From assembly GCA_004151065.3 (NCBI GenBank), contig NWUY0300004071.1, positions 34,054 to 55,058 of the forward strand: DNA of 21,005 bases. The letters run 5' to 3'. Below are positions 7,631 through 17,449 of this stretch, one piece after another. The notes under the pieces were generated by a model. The model worked only from the letters and a program-made list of their open reading frames with translations, did not search any database and was not told the DNA's origin. The position numbers and the translations under genes are program-made. Position 1 is the stretch's first letter, and the number at the start of each line of letters is the position of its first letter. This stretch comes from Larix sibirica. Its lineage: Eukaryota > Streptophyta > Pinopsida > Pinales > Pinaceae.

Positions 7631-9067
7631 ATGGACTTGGATGAGGTGGAATATGACAGTCTCTCCCTCGTGAGATCCATATTCGCTACAGATGATGAAA
7701 TAAAGAGCCGCAACATTTTTAAGTAGCACCCCGAGATGAGAAGACATCTCGCATGCAGAAAAATGACTGGAGGAATGAGCGACTCTCATCTCCCCTGCCA
7801 AATAATGATGATTCTGGTACGTCGGAAAACAACCTCGAATTTAAACCAAGCCGCAGGAAAGGGGCTAGATCAAAAAATGAACCAATAGTTTTGGTGGTCG
7901 GCAAGGAGATTGGAATTGAAGAAGTACAAGACTACCTCGCCTCAGCTCTGGTTGGAAGGTTTTCTGGTAAGCATGTTGGTGAAAATTCCTTAAGAAATTG
8001 GATGGAAATTAACTGGAGACCGATTCTCTATCAACTCCATTCCTTTCACATCATGTCGAGGGGTTGGATACTGTTTAGAGTCCATTCAGAGCTAGATAAA
8101 CATAGATTATTGGAACATAATTGGAGTTGGGGCCCTTCTGGTTTAATACTCAAGAGGTGGCAGGTGGATTTTGATGCTAGAAGGGAGCCTCAAAATTTGC
8201 AACAGATATGGGTCATTCTACCAAGGATGCCCATGATTTTTTGGCAAAAACCAGTGCTGGAGGAGATCGGAGAAAAGCTTGGAAGATTCATATCTTTGGA
8301 GGAAAACTGGGATAAAAATAGACAGACATTGTGCGAAAATACTGGTAGAATTGGACCTTAAGCTGGAAATGTATGGAAGTATTTGGAATCAAAGATTGGA
8401 TTACTGGAAAATACAATTTAGATGTTTTGGGTGCAGACAGGTAGGCCATATAATCTGAGACTGCCCGTTCCCTACTCCGTGTGCTCAGAATCGATGGAAG
8501 ATATGGGTAAGAAAGACGGCGGGGACGAAAAAAAAGGATGTGAAGGAAATGGACGAGGCAAAAGGTGACGATCAACACACACCAGAGGAGCCCATCCGCA
8601 CCATTGAGACATGGAAGTTGGTGGAAAGTCCATCAAACTCTTCCCCTGGTAAGTGTGATGTCTCTTTTGAAATCCATCATGTTATTAATTCTTTGTTGAT
8701 AGTACCTCCATAAGTAGATACTGTTCTGGTTTTAGGTACTTTTCTTTCCCCTAGTACATCCCCTAAGAATTTGTTGTCAGAATTAGAAGTATCGGATAAC
8801 CATTCTGACATAAGGGCATCTGAAAATACCAAACCTTTGGCAAATCCAAAAGTCTACAACACCAGGGCTAGGGTGGCCTCTATGGGGGGGGATGAAGAAG
8901 CGATTTCTAGTGGATTAAAACAAGATATACTATCTAAAGTTATTCTAGGAAGAAAGTCCCATTTAACAAAAGCAAAGAATCAAGCTTTGGTGGAAATAAA
9001 AGGTGGGAAACAAACAACAATCAATAGGGCCCTTAGAGCGGGGAAATCCCTTACCAGGGCTAAATAA
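7631..9067 (+). pseudogene. LINE ORF1: DUF4283 and zinc-knuckle RNA-binding protein, broken
   Basis: In plant LINEs this protein binds the element's RNA and forms the particle that enters the nucleus. I place the start at ATG 7631, giving the acidic MDLDEVEYDSLSLVRSIF, earlier than the ATG at 7753. A frameshift near 7720 leads into the 7753-8361 frame. This carries DUF4283 features (RGWILFRVHSELDKHRLLEH; LILKRWQVDFD; VILPRMP; LEEIGEKLGRF). A second shift near 8335 restores the first frame (ILVELDLKLEMY). A CX2CX4HX4C knuckle follows (CFGCRQVGHII, stop, DC) at 8423-8464, with TGA at 8456 where Arg or Lys is expected. A TAA lies at 8711. The Lys/Ser-rich tail ends at TAA 9065-9067. The tail is basic, consistent with nucleic-acid binding. 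Confidence 0.85.
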
Positions 9068-12000
9068 TGTTGTGTATGTCCTTTACTGTAAGGGGGCTAG
9101 GGGGCGCCCCTAAAGTAAATTCCCTTAAGCGGATGATATCTAATCTGAAGCCTTTGATCATCCTCTTACAAGCAACAATGTCAGAAGGCAAAAAAGCTTA
9201 GGAGTTTCTAGAGCCCTTTTTAAAAGATTGGTCCTTTGCTTACCTTAGTGTGGATGGACATTCAGGAGGGTTAGTTATGGCTTGGAGCCAAGTTATGAAG
9301 ATGGTAGACTCTTGTAAGCACGACAATGTGTTGAAGACAGTTATTGAGGATAGTACCACATGAGTAACCTTCGTGGTTTTAAATGTATATGGGCCGTTTC
9401 ATAACCGAAGAGATTTCTGGAACAATTTCTCTTCTAACGAACTCTGGTAAGATCGCAATTTGGTAATAGGAGGAGATTTAAATCTAACAGTATCGGAGAG
9501 GGAAGTCCAGGGAAAGATCGCTCATTCAGACACTCTAAGTAACTTCTTCATTTCTCTTTTCGATTCAAAAGGTCTTGTGGATGTTCAACCTAAAAAACTG
9601 GAGCCAACCTGGAGGAATAGGAGAAGTGGGGAAAATGTAATCTCAAAAAGATTGGATCATTTCTTGATCTCGGAGAGTTCTTTTCAAGTCCTCTTACGCT
9701 TGCTTCTTGGGTCGAAGAAGGAGGAATTTTTTATCACCATCCCATCATTTTGTCAATTGATATTCAGGAACAGAAACCTGCTTCTCCATTCAAGTTCAAC
9801 GCGATATAGCTGAAAGAGGAGGATTATAAGAAACTAATAGAGGAAACTTGGTCCCCTTTAAGGACTGCTTCTTCTGATTCATTCATGAAGCAATTGGTGG
9901 ATAATTTGGCTAAGGTAAAAGAGGTTTCTAAGGTATGGGAAATTTTTTTTTGAGCAAGACAACAGATCGAGTTAAAGGAGGTGGAAGAAGGCATCAAGGA
10001 ATTGTATAAGGAGAACCTTGCGGGGGTTTTTTAAGATGATGAATTAAGGAAATTGAAAGACATGGAAGTTCACCGTACAATCCTTCTGGCCAAAGAAGAA
10101 CAGATTTGGAGGCTTAAAAGCAGAGGCATTTGGATAACCGAAGGAGATAAAAACACCAAATTATTTCATAGATTTGCTACACATAGAAAAAGTGTGAATA
10201 CCATAACGAAAATTCAAAATGAGCAAGGTGTCAAAGTAGGCTCATTCAAAGAAAAGTGTGAAGCAGGGGTTTCTTATTTTAAAACCCTTTTTAGTGAAAC
10301 AGACGGATGCCCAATCCAAGAAATGTTACAGGTATTAAGGCTCTACCCAAGATCTATTACTAATGAAATGAATGTTTCCTTAAATAAAGAAGTGTCAGAA
10401 GAAGAGTTATGCAGTATTGTACATTCATTCCAAAAAGGGAAGAGCCCATGGTCTGATGGTTTTTCAGTAGAATTCTTCATGGGTTTTTATGAATTAATAA
10501 AGGATGATCTTCTGAAGTCAGTGAGAGAATCTCAACATTCAGGAAAAGTCTTGGGATCAATGAATTCTACTTTCTTAGCCTTAATCCCATAGAAACAAAA
10601 ACCCACAAACTTTGGAGATTTCAGATTGATTTCTTATTGCAACGTGGTCTATAAAATTATTGCTCAAAGGTTGAAGCCGATCCTTAGCCAAATCATCTTG
10701 GATGAATAGTTTAGTTTCTTGTTCAATCGAAAAATACATGACGCGGTCTCACTGGCCCAAGAAGCAATTCATTCGATAAACATTAATAAGCTAAATGTGT
10801 TTTCCCTAAAACTTGATTTGTCTAAAGCCTACGATAGATTCAACTAGACCTTACGAATTTTACTTATTCAGATGGGTTTCTCGATAGATCCGGTGAACTG
10901 GATCATGGGATGTATAACCTTGACATCATTTGCGGTGTTAATCAATGGAGCTCCCTCCTCTTTTTTCAGGTCGTCAAGAGGATTAAGACAGAGATGCTCC
11001 CTATCCCCCTTCTTATTCCTACTGGTGGCTGAAGCTTTGAGCAAATTAATACATCAGGCTAAGAGAGCAGGTTCCAACTTTAAGGGGGTATTAGTCTCTG
11101 AGACTGTGGAACTAACACACATCCTCTTCGTGGATGATGTGCTATTGATGGGAGAAGGAACTTTGGAAAATATGCAATCATTAGCACAAATCTTACTTCT
11201 CTATAGGAAGGCTACATGAATGGTAATAAATATGGACAAATCAAGTCTCGCTATAAACAGAGTTCCCGAGGATTTACAACAAAGGATTAGGACAGAGGTT
11301 GATTTTTCTCTAAGCTCTTTGAGTGATGGTTTCAAATACCTGGGTTTCTTACTTAAGCCCAATTCATACTCTTTCAAATATTGGATTTGGTTATATAAGA
11401 AGGTGTAATTGTGCATCTCCTGTTGGGCCAACAAATATCTCTCTAGAGGTGGTCAGTTGACACTTCTAAAAGCGGTCCTTCAGAGTACACCAGTATACTG
11501 GGATTCTATTGCATATATCCCGAAAGGAATTTTGACAAAGATATGTAAGAAGTGATTTTCCTTCTTGTGGACAGCTAGTAAAAAAAAGGAAGGTATTCCT
11601 TCGGTGAAATGGACAACAATGGATAATCTTAAGGAGTTGGGGGGATGGGGGATAAAGAACCCCTATTTATTTTGTCAAGCTTTGGCAGCCAAATCTCTTT
11701 GGAGAATGATGGTAAATAACAACTCTCTGTGGGGAAAATCAATGACCTCTAAATACTCTCCAAACTCTTCAATTATAGATTGGTTCAGAAGTCAAGAAAA
11801 GATTCACAAGGGAGGTTCAGTTGGTTGGAAAGCTTTGGTGCTCTCTTTCCCCTTAATAGGTAAATGGACGGCGTGGAATATCGAAGATGGAAGGAATGTT
11901 CGAATAGGAGAGGACCCATGGGTCGGATCCGGTGGTGCTTACACTCTGTCATCAAACACAATTTCTCTGTTAAGGAGGCAAAATATTAAAAATTTAGCCA

Positions 12001-13177
12001 ATGCAAAGAACAGTTCCTCCCGGGGATTGGATAGAGATGGTTGGAAATCTGCTCTTGATTTAGGTCTTGTTAATGAAGTCGCAGAAGAATGGTCGGGTTT
12101 AATAAACACCTTGAATTCCAATTTCAACACCTTCAATGATAATGAACCTGACAAGCTAGTTTGGACGAAGAATTGCTCAACTGGAGATTTTTCAACGAAA
12201 TTGGGGTATGAGGTTCAAGCAACTGAATCTTTTTCTGGAGAAAAAGACTGGTGGTGGCATATTGTTTGGAAAACTGCAGGTCCATTGAAGGTGAATATAA
12301 TTCTTTGGTTAGATTTGAATAACATAATGCTAACTTGGGAAAACTTGATGAAAAGAGGCTGGACAGGCCCAAGTTGGTGTGTGTTGTGTCAATTGAGGTG
12401 TGAAACCACATCTCACTTATTTGTTTCTTTCCCTTATGTAGGCATTGTATGGAACACAGCTTCTAGAGACCTTAGTTGCTCAGAAATACCGATGGAAGCC
12501 TCTCTTGAACTTTGCTGTAGAAACTGGTGGAAAAATCCCTTTGTACTAAGTCTTGATGCTTTCCCTTCCTTGTTTATTTATGGAATATGTTGGGCAAGAA
12601 ATTTAGACATATTTCAAGATCGCAAAATTCCATCAGAGATAACCTTCGCTATGATTGTGCAGTGGAGAAGGGAGCATAAAAAATGGAAAATCAGAAAAGG
12701 ATTTGAGTGATAAAATATCCAAGCATTGATAAAAATATCCCATGGGCATACTTCGATGGAGCAAGCCAAGGAGATCCGCCCTTGGGAGGATCTGGTGCAA
12801 TTCTTTATTTATCAGAGGAGGTGCAAATTTTAATTAGGTATGGTCCGGGACACTACTCCAATAATAAGGTAGAACTATCTGCACTTTGGTCAATCCTCAA
12901 CTCAGCACTGGCAATAAACATTCTTAATTTACAGATTTTTGGGGACTAAAAAATGGTCATAGAATGGGAAAATAACAAGATACGGATCAAAGCTCCTCAT
13001 TTGCAACATTTATTGGCTGCAATCAAAAGACAGATAGGAATGTTTGGCTTTATTTCCTTCAACCATGTATATCGGGAGCTAAATGAAGAAGCATATGCAC
13101 TTTCTAAGAGTGTGTAACTCCTGGTACCGGGCACGCTAGTTGAGGAGGAAAACAAGGGGAGGCATACCCCGCTGTAG
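9067..13177 (+). pseudogene. LINE ORF2: endonuclease, reverse transcriptase, zf-RVT, RNase H, broken
   Basis: This is the replicase that nicks target DNA and copies the RNA into it. The ATG at 9067 overlaps the ORF1 stop. The endonuclease (9067-about 9780) shows FTVRGLGGAPK, GGDLNLT and RLDHFLIS, but the expected Glu after LLQ is Ala (9172), and the Asp of the terminal SDHHP-type motif is Tyr. A frameshift near 9700 leads into a long frame to 12710. The reverse transcriptase has LDLSKAYD (10812), GLRQRCSLSP (about 10980) and FVDD (11127-11138). A zf-RVT follows (CVLC, then SHLF; the last Cys is lost). A shift near 12700 leads to RNase H (Asp 12755, Glu 12872, Asp 12944; the fourth Asp is Tyr at 13094). 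Stops: 9199, 9361, 9448, 9807, 9951, 10032, 10590, 10707, 10845, 11217, 11406, 11553, 12947 and 13115. Confidence 0.9.
12707..13177 (+). pseudogene. RNase H domain of LINE ORF2
   Basis: C-terminal domain of ORF2, separated from the main frame by a shift near 12700. It starts with WAYFDGASQGDPPLGGSG and continues with NNKVELSALW, LQIFGD, a stop at 12947, KMVIEW, then FNHVYRELNEEAYALSKS, a stop at 13115, and a short tail to TAG 13175. Three of the four metal-binding acidic residues remain. The fourth, usually Asp in the EADALS motif, is Tyr, which would abolish activity even without the stops. It is related to the truncated copy at 1713-2086. Confidence 0.85.
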
Positions 13178-13430
13178 CTCTGTTTTTGGAGAATGTTTTG
13201 ATCCTTTTAGTTTTTGTGGACATAAAGATTCAGGACAGCTCATGTATAAGAGAATGTTCCAGTATAATAGTATTAGTGATTTTCTTTATGCAAGTTTCTC
13301 ATAAAACAAGTTATGCATTTTTTGAAGAACTCATGAATGACATGATAGTTCATGGAGCAATGGTGTAAGTCCTTCAAAGACAATCAATGTTATTCTATAT
13401 GAATAAAATATTTTTTTCCTTGAAAAAAAA
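13178..13430 (+). other. LINE 3' untranslated region and A-tail
   Basis: Non-coding sequence between the RNase H stop and an A-run at about 13423-13430. It contains GAATAAAATA at 13401, a plausible polyadenylation signal about 20 bp before the A-run. A 60-codon frame inside (13186-13368) has no LINE-like sequence and I treat it as chance. Confidence 0.65.
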
Positions 13431-15120
13431 TATATTATATATTTCATAATTTGAAATATTTTATGAAGATTCTTTGTGTTGGTGATTATCTATACATTAT
13501 ATAAATTTCTTTTGAAAATGAGATACCTAAAGTGTTTGGAGAACTCCAAACTTTTGATGAGAGATTTAATATTTTCAACGTTTTTACCATGTATATTTGT
13601 GAAGTAAAATTTAGTAAAATTTTGCAATATTTTATGTTAAATACAAAACCCAAAAATGCTCATAAAATAAGAAAATAAATACATGGGAATTTGAGTTTTT
13701 ATAGCTTGTTATTGTGCACTTTTTTATTCTAATGAAATTTTGACTTTGTATTCATTCGAGAGAAATTTACTATCTAAATGTTCGGGTGACATATAAACTT
13801 TATGGAAGATTTTATACTTCCAATTTGAAAAAGTTGTAAAAATGACCAAAAACATATTTGAGTGACTAAAATGCTTTCCTCCAAAAAGCTTGAAAAAAAA
13901 ATGATTTGAATTTTTTTAAAGATATTTTGAAAGGAAAAATACATAGTTTTATAGAGACACAAAGAGGGAAAATACAAGTTTTAAAAGCATGGTAACAAAG
14001 AAAAAATAAAAAATTTGAAAAAAAATCAAAAACAAGAAAAACCCAAGTTATCAAATGATCTCAAAGGAGAAAATGCAAAGTTTCAAGATGATTCAAAACA
14101 AAAGAAAATGCTAAGTTTTCAAATGATCCAAAACAAAAAGAGAATGGAAAATTTTCAAAAATAAGGAAAAAACTAAAATTAGTTTTGAAAAATCATTCGC
14201 GATTTTACTATAAAATAATAAAAATGATCATAACTTCTGCAAATTGATACTTAAGGGAGTTGGAAACCTGAAAATTAAATTTGGAAAATATAAGTTTTAA
14301 CTTTCCAAAAAGAAATAGAATTTAATGATTTGTTCCAAAATCAAAATTTCCAAAATGAATAGTTTTCACTTTAAATTTTTATTTGAAATGCTTAGAAAAC
14401 TAACCTCAAGTTTATGTGTAAACTTTATGAATAGTCAATTTTCAATGTTGAAAACTTCCTCATATAAGCTTTGATAAAAAAAAGTGTCTCTTGCAATGTG
14501 AAGAGAACAAAGAAATATTTCCAATGAGTAGTTATAAGCGCATTTTCAATGATATCTTCAAGATGCTCAAAATCAATAAAGTACAACTCGCTTCACTGAC
14601 AGGGAATCTAATTATAAACTTTCACAGTCATCATAGTTATCATAATTGAATTCTGAAAGTTTTATTGAGTTCGTAATCACTGAAAACTTGTAGATAGACT
14701 TCCTCATTTGTTAAAATGTATTTTTTTATTGGAAGCAGAAAATGCACACACGCATCTTTTAATGAAAGCCTAAGCCCCGTTTAAAACATTACTCTACCCA
14801 AATTGATTTTCGTTAGCTCATCTTAAATATTTGTTGGTTTGTCATCCAAGATGCTAATTGATGGAAAAGGGCAATTGTCATCGAGGAGACCTAAGACTGA
14901 ACATCTTGGTGGTTCTACCAATTCTTCCTGAAATACAGTTCTAAGTTAACCCAAAATTGCAAGATGTTGTCAATAAGCTTAGACAATGTTTCACATACTC
15001 TTACACAGATTTGAGCTAACTAAATCCAAGCGATAAAATCAATGAATTAAGATACATGTAGTGTAAAAAATGAAAAAAAAGCTTAGGTTTACTCATGAAC
15101 TTTGTTAGCACAAATATTTT
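13431..15120. other. AT-rich spacer without a recognisable gene
   Basis: Strongly A-rich on the + strand, with CAAAA/GAAAA words throughout. Minus-strand frames of 60-67 codons near 13774-14054 are Phe-rich products of the A-runs and not credible genes. Apart from the short tandem repeat at about 14044-14160, I see no element boundary, RNA gene or coding signal. Confidence 0.55.
14044..14160. repeat. Short tandem repeat, period about 33-36 bp
   Basis: Units begin near 14044, 14077, 14112 and 14148. They follow the pattern AAGTTTTCAAATGAT, then CCAAAACAAA and an AGAAAATG word. Looser relatives appear upstream (about 13970-14043). Variable unit length and drift suggest old slippage in A-rich DNA. 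Confidence 0.55.
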
Positions 15121-16188
15121 CCAAAGGGGGAAATGGGGGTAGAAAATGAAAATTTGTGGCTAATGGAGCCTAGGGCTTTGTAAAGGGGAAGCGCCCGATC
15201 CTTTAAGGGGCTTGTGCCACATGACCACCAGCTGGAGCTAAGAGGGGCAGCCAAAACCTACCAAAAGGGCTTGGAGAAAGCCTTGAAGAAGGCAATCAAT
15301 GGTGGAGATCGAAGCAAGAGCGAGATCGGCGACGGAGATGAGCTGCCAGCACCAAAGTAGCATGAGGGTTAACAAGCAGCATCTTGGCGGAATGATTAAA
15401 CATCGGGCGAGTCCCTGGAGGGCCGACCGTTGATCTCCAGATCAACGATCCTGCTGGTGTTCTGCATTATCAAATAGCATGGAGGAGCGGCGAGCAAGAG
15501 CGGTCGCGGAATTTGAAACCACCCGCAATGCGTTGCCTTCCAGTGTTTCCGCAGGGTGGCAAGGCGGTATGGGAAAACCGTTGGGGAGCCCGCAGAACCA
15601 CCTTTGGAGGGACCCCCCCCAGCTCAACGCAGTTGAGATTTATTGCCAGGATGGAAGTGGGACCGGGGATCCAACGGTTGGAGAGGCTGTTAAAGGCGGC
15701 GTGGGAAGGAAAGGATCCAGCGGCAGGGGAGCCCAGTAAAAGAAATCGACGGCTAAGGAGGCTCCCTGCCGGGGAAGAGGTATGGTCGGTAAAGGCACCC
15801 GGGGGGAGACGCCAGATTAGACCATGGTTAAAGGGGCCGCAGATCCCATCGTTGATCAACCGGAAAGGGGTAGATTGACAAGTTAAAGAGTAGGGCGGTC
15901 GTGGAAACCGAAACCGCTGGACACGCGACGTTCCCTCAACGTTTCGCATCCCAGAAGGGCGGTAAAGGAAAACAACTAAAGGGCCATGCGGTACCGCCTG
16001 CTGCTGGTATGACTATTGGATCGACGGTGATGGTTGATCGTGGAAGAGATCCGATGACGGAGGGTGATCACACAAGGGAGGCTGTAGAAGGGACCACCTA
16101 TTCAACGTCCCAGATCACAGCACGAGGGATCGACGGTTGAGATAAAGGACCGTCGGAAGAAGAGCAAGGGAGTTAGCTGGGGTCGGGT
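15121..16188 (+). promoter_or_regulatory. GC-richer upstream block with palindromic CAACG-type motifs
   Basis: Composition changes sharply near 15120 from A-rich spacer to sequence rich in G and C. Open frames of 79-159 codons occur on both strands (for example 15479-15739 and 15513-15878 on +, 15470-15949 on -). They contradict each other and none shows a motif I know, so I read them as a by-product of base composition, though a short real exon cannot be excluded. It contains inverted repeats at 15428-15447, 15670-15682, 15851-15860 and 16131-16155 built on CAACG/CGTTG or GACGGT words. It ends at a TATA box, so I infer an upstream regulatory region of the coiled-coil pseudogene or the 5' end of a mobile element. 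Confidence 0.45.
16131..16155. promoter_or_regulatory. Inverted repeat CGACGGT...ACCGTCG upstream of TATA box
   Basis: Seven-base arms (16131-16137 and 16149-16155) with an 11-base spacer, ending about 33 bp before the TATA box. The core is related to the palindromes at 15428, 15670 and 15851. It could be a dimeric transcription-factor site or a chance hairpin; no binding factor can be assigned from sequence. Confidence 0.4.
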
Positions 16189-16197
16189 TATAAAAGG
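16189..16197 (+). promoter_or_regulatory. TATA box
   Basis: TATAAAAGG matches the plant TATA consensus well and stands in otherwise GC-richer DNA. CACGTG, a G-box core, lies just downstream at 16205-16210. A start of transcription near 16220-16230 would be expected. It is about 440 bp before the ATG of the coiled-coil reading frame. Confidence 0.6.
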
Positions 16198-16362
16198 AGG
16201 AAGTCACGTGAAGAGTTGACATTTGTGTTCTCTGTAGTAGCGTTAGGAATCTCTGGGCAGGTGTGCAACGACGAAGGTGACAAAGAATATAGGGTTTGGA
16301 GCTGTCAGCGACAGGTAGGCCTTGAAACCCATAAAATTTGTTTAAAAAGGATTATTTTAATA

Positions 16363-16476
16363 ATGGAAATGGTTACAGAGGCCCCATGTGTCGGGTCTGA
16401 GAGGATTGAAGATGCCCTAGAAGATAGGGACAGAGACGTCTTCGACACAGTCTGGGACTGTCTGTCAGGGATATAA
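16363..16476 (+). CDS. Small acidic ORF in the leader, 37 codons
   Basis: MEMVTEAPCVGSERIEDALE opens a 37-residue acidic peptide (several Asp/Glu/Arg in EDRDRDVFDTVWD) ending at TAA 16474. It lies between the TATA box and the main reading frame at 16631 and is in a different frame from it. An upstream-frame extension to a TTG at 16216 is possible but not needed. It may be a translated upstream ORF, a former first exon or chance. I know no relatives. Confidence 0.25.
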   Translation: MEMVTEAPCVGSERIEDALEDRDRDVFDTVWDCLSGI

Positions 16477-17449
16477 AGGCAAAGTTAGTTGGGCTTAACA
16501 GTGAGGGTACTGACTGTCCACAGGGTGTTTCAGTCATCTTCATACATTTTCTGCCCAGACCAGATTCGTAGGGTGCCCTGAATTCGTGTCTTGGTGTGTC
16601 GAGAACTATTCCCAGACTGAAAGAGTCGTGATGAATGCCCAGAAGTCGCCATCATCTTCCCTATCGAGCCCACCATTATCAGAAGGTCCCTCGAAGTACC
16701 CCAGCCACTGTCCCACGAGCCTAAGATTTTTCAGCTGAAGCCCTGGTCTGCTCGGATCGCCAATCCCCCCCAGGTCAAGCAGACTTTCCTCGCCAGTTGT
16801 TTCAAGCCAGACCTAGAAACTCAAGATATTCCCTACCCCTTGGATCTGCATTCCTTTAACGAGAACACCCAGTTGGTTTTGTCTCTAATCGCCCAATTCT
16901 TAGGTCTGGATAGTGATGCCCTAGTTACCGAGGTCCAGCTGAGTTTGCTCTTTCAGGATAAGTTATGGCATACCCAGACAAGAATACTCCTAGTGCCCTT
17001 GTCTGAAAGCTGGAAGAATTCCTGGATGAGAGTATCCACTCTCCAACTGGTAGGTTTCCAAAACACTCTTGTTTTTCAGGTTCCAGTCCCACCTAATGAA
17101 GATGTTGATTTATGCAAGTCAGAAAGAAATGAGGTTTTCACCGAAGTTTTTCAGATTCATTGGAAGATAATACTTCAACTATATGAACCTACATTGTTGC
17201 AGAGGTTTACAAGTTGGTTTTTGGAGAGGAAGCTAGCAAGAGTCCTGCCTGAGATGAGGACTTTCATGCAGCTGAAGCAAGATTTAGCAGTCGGGGACTG
17301 GTTTTTGTACAAGCAGCACACAGTACTCAGAGTATACGGGTTCGTGAAGGAGCCTCACATGTGCTCGGCTTTCCTGACCCCAAGGATTTTTTCTCTGGAG
17401 TTTATTAGGCAAAAGCTGACTTGGAAGATGAGCACTTCTTGTTGTTCAA

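Larger units (their letters stand above)
7437..13430 (+). mobile_element. Near full-length, inactive plant LINE (non-LTR retrotransposon)
   Basis: In order it holds a 5' untranslated region (about 7437-7630), ORF1 (7631-9067) with a DUF4283 domain and CCHC knuckle, ORF2 (9067-13177) with endonuclease, reverse transcriptase, zf-RVT and RNase H, a 3' untranslated region of about 250 bp with GAATAAAATA at 13401, and an A-run at about 13423-13430. This is the standard architecture of plant L1-type LINEs with a C-terminal RNase H. At about 6 kb it is close to full length. The exact 5' end is uncertain because it abuts a microsatellite. Both ORFs are broken many times, so it cannot move by itself. 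Confidence 0.85.

Noticed and set aside
13186-13368. 60-codon frame after ORF2
   Set aside because: It lies in the LINE 3' untranslated region and has no similarity to LINE proteins or to other frames in the window.
13774-14054. Phe-rich minus-strand frames of 60-67 codons
   Set aside because: They are a direct effect of A-runs on the plus strand; no conserved motif or start context.
15470-15949. Minus-strand frame of 159 codons in the GC-richer block
   Set aside because: It overlaps several open frames on the plus strand, shows no motif I know, and long chance frames are expected in GC-rich DNA. The downstream gene is on the plus strand.
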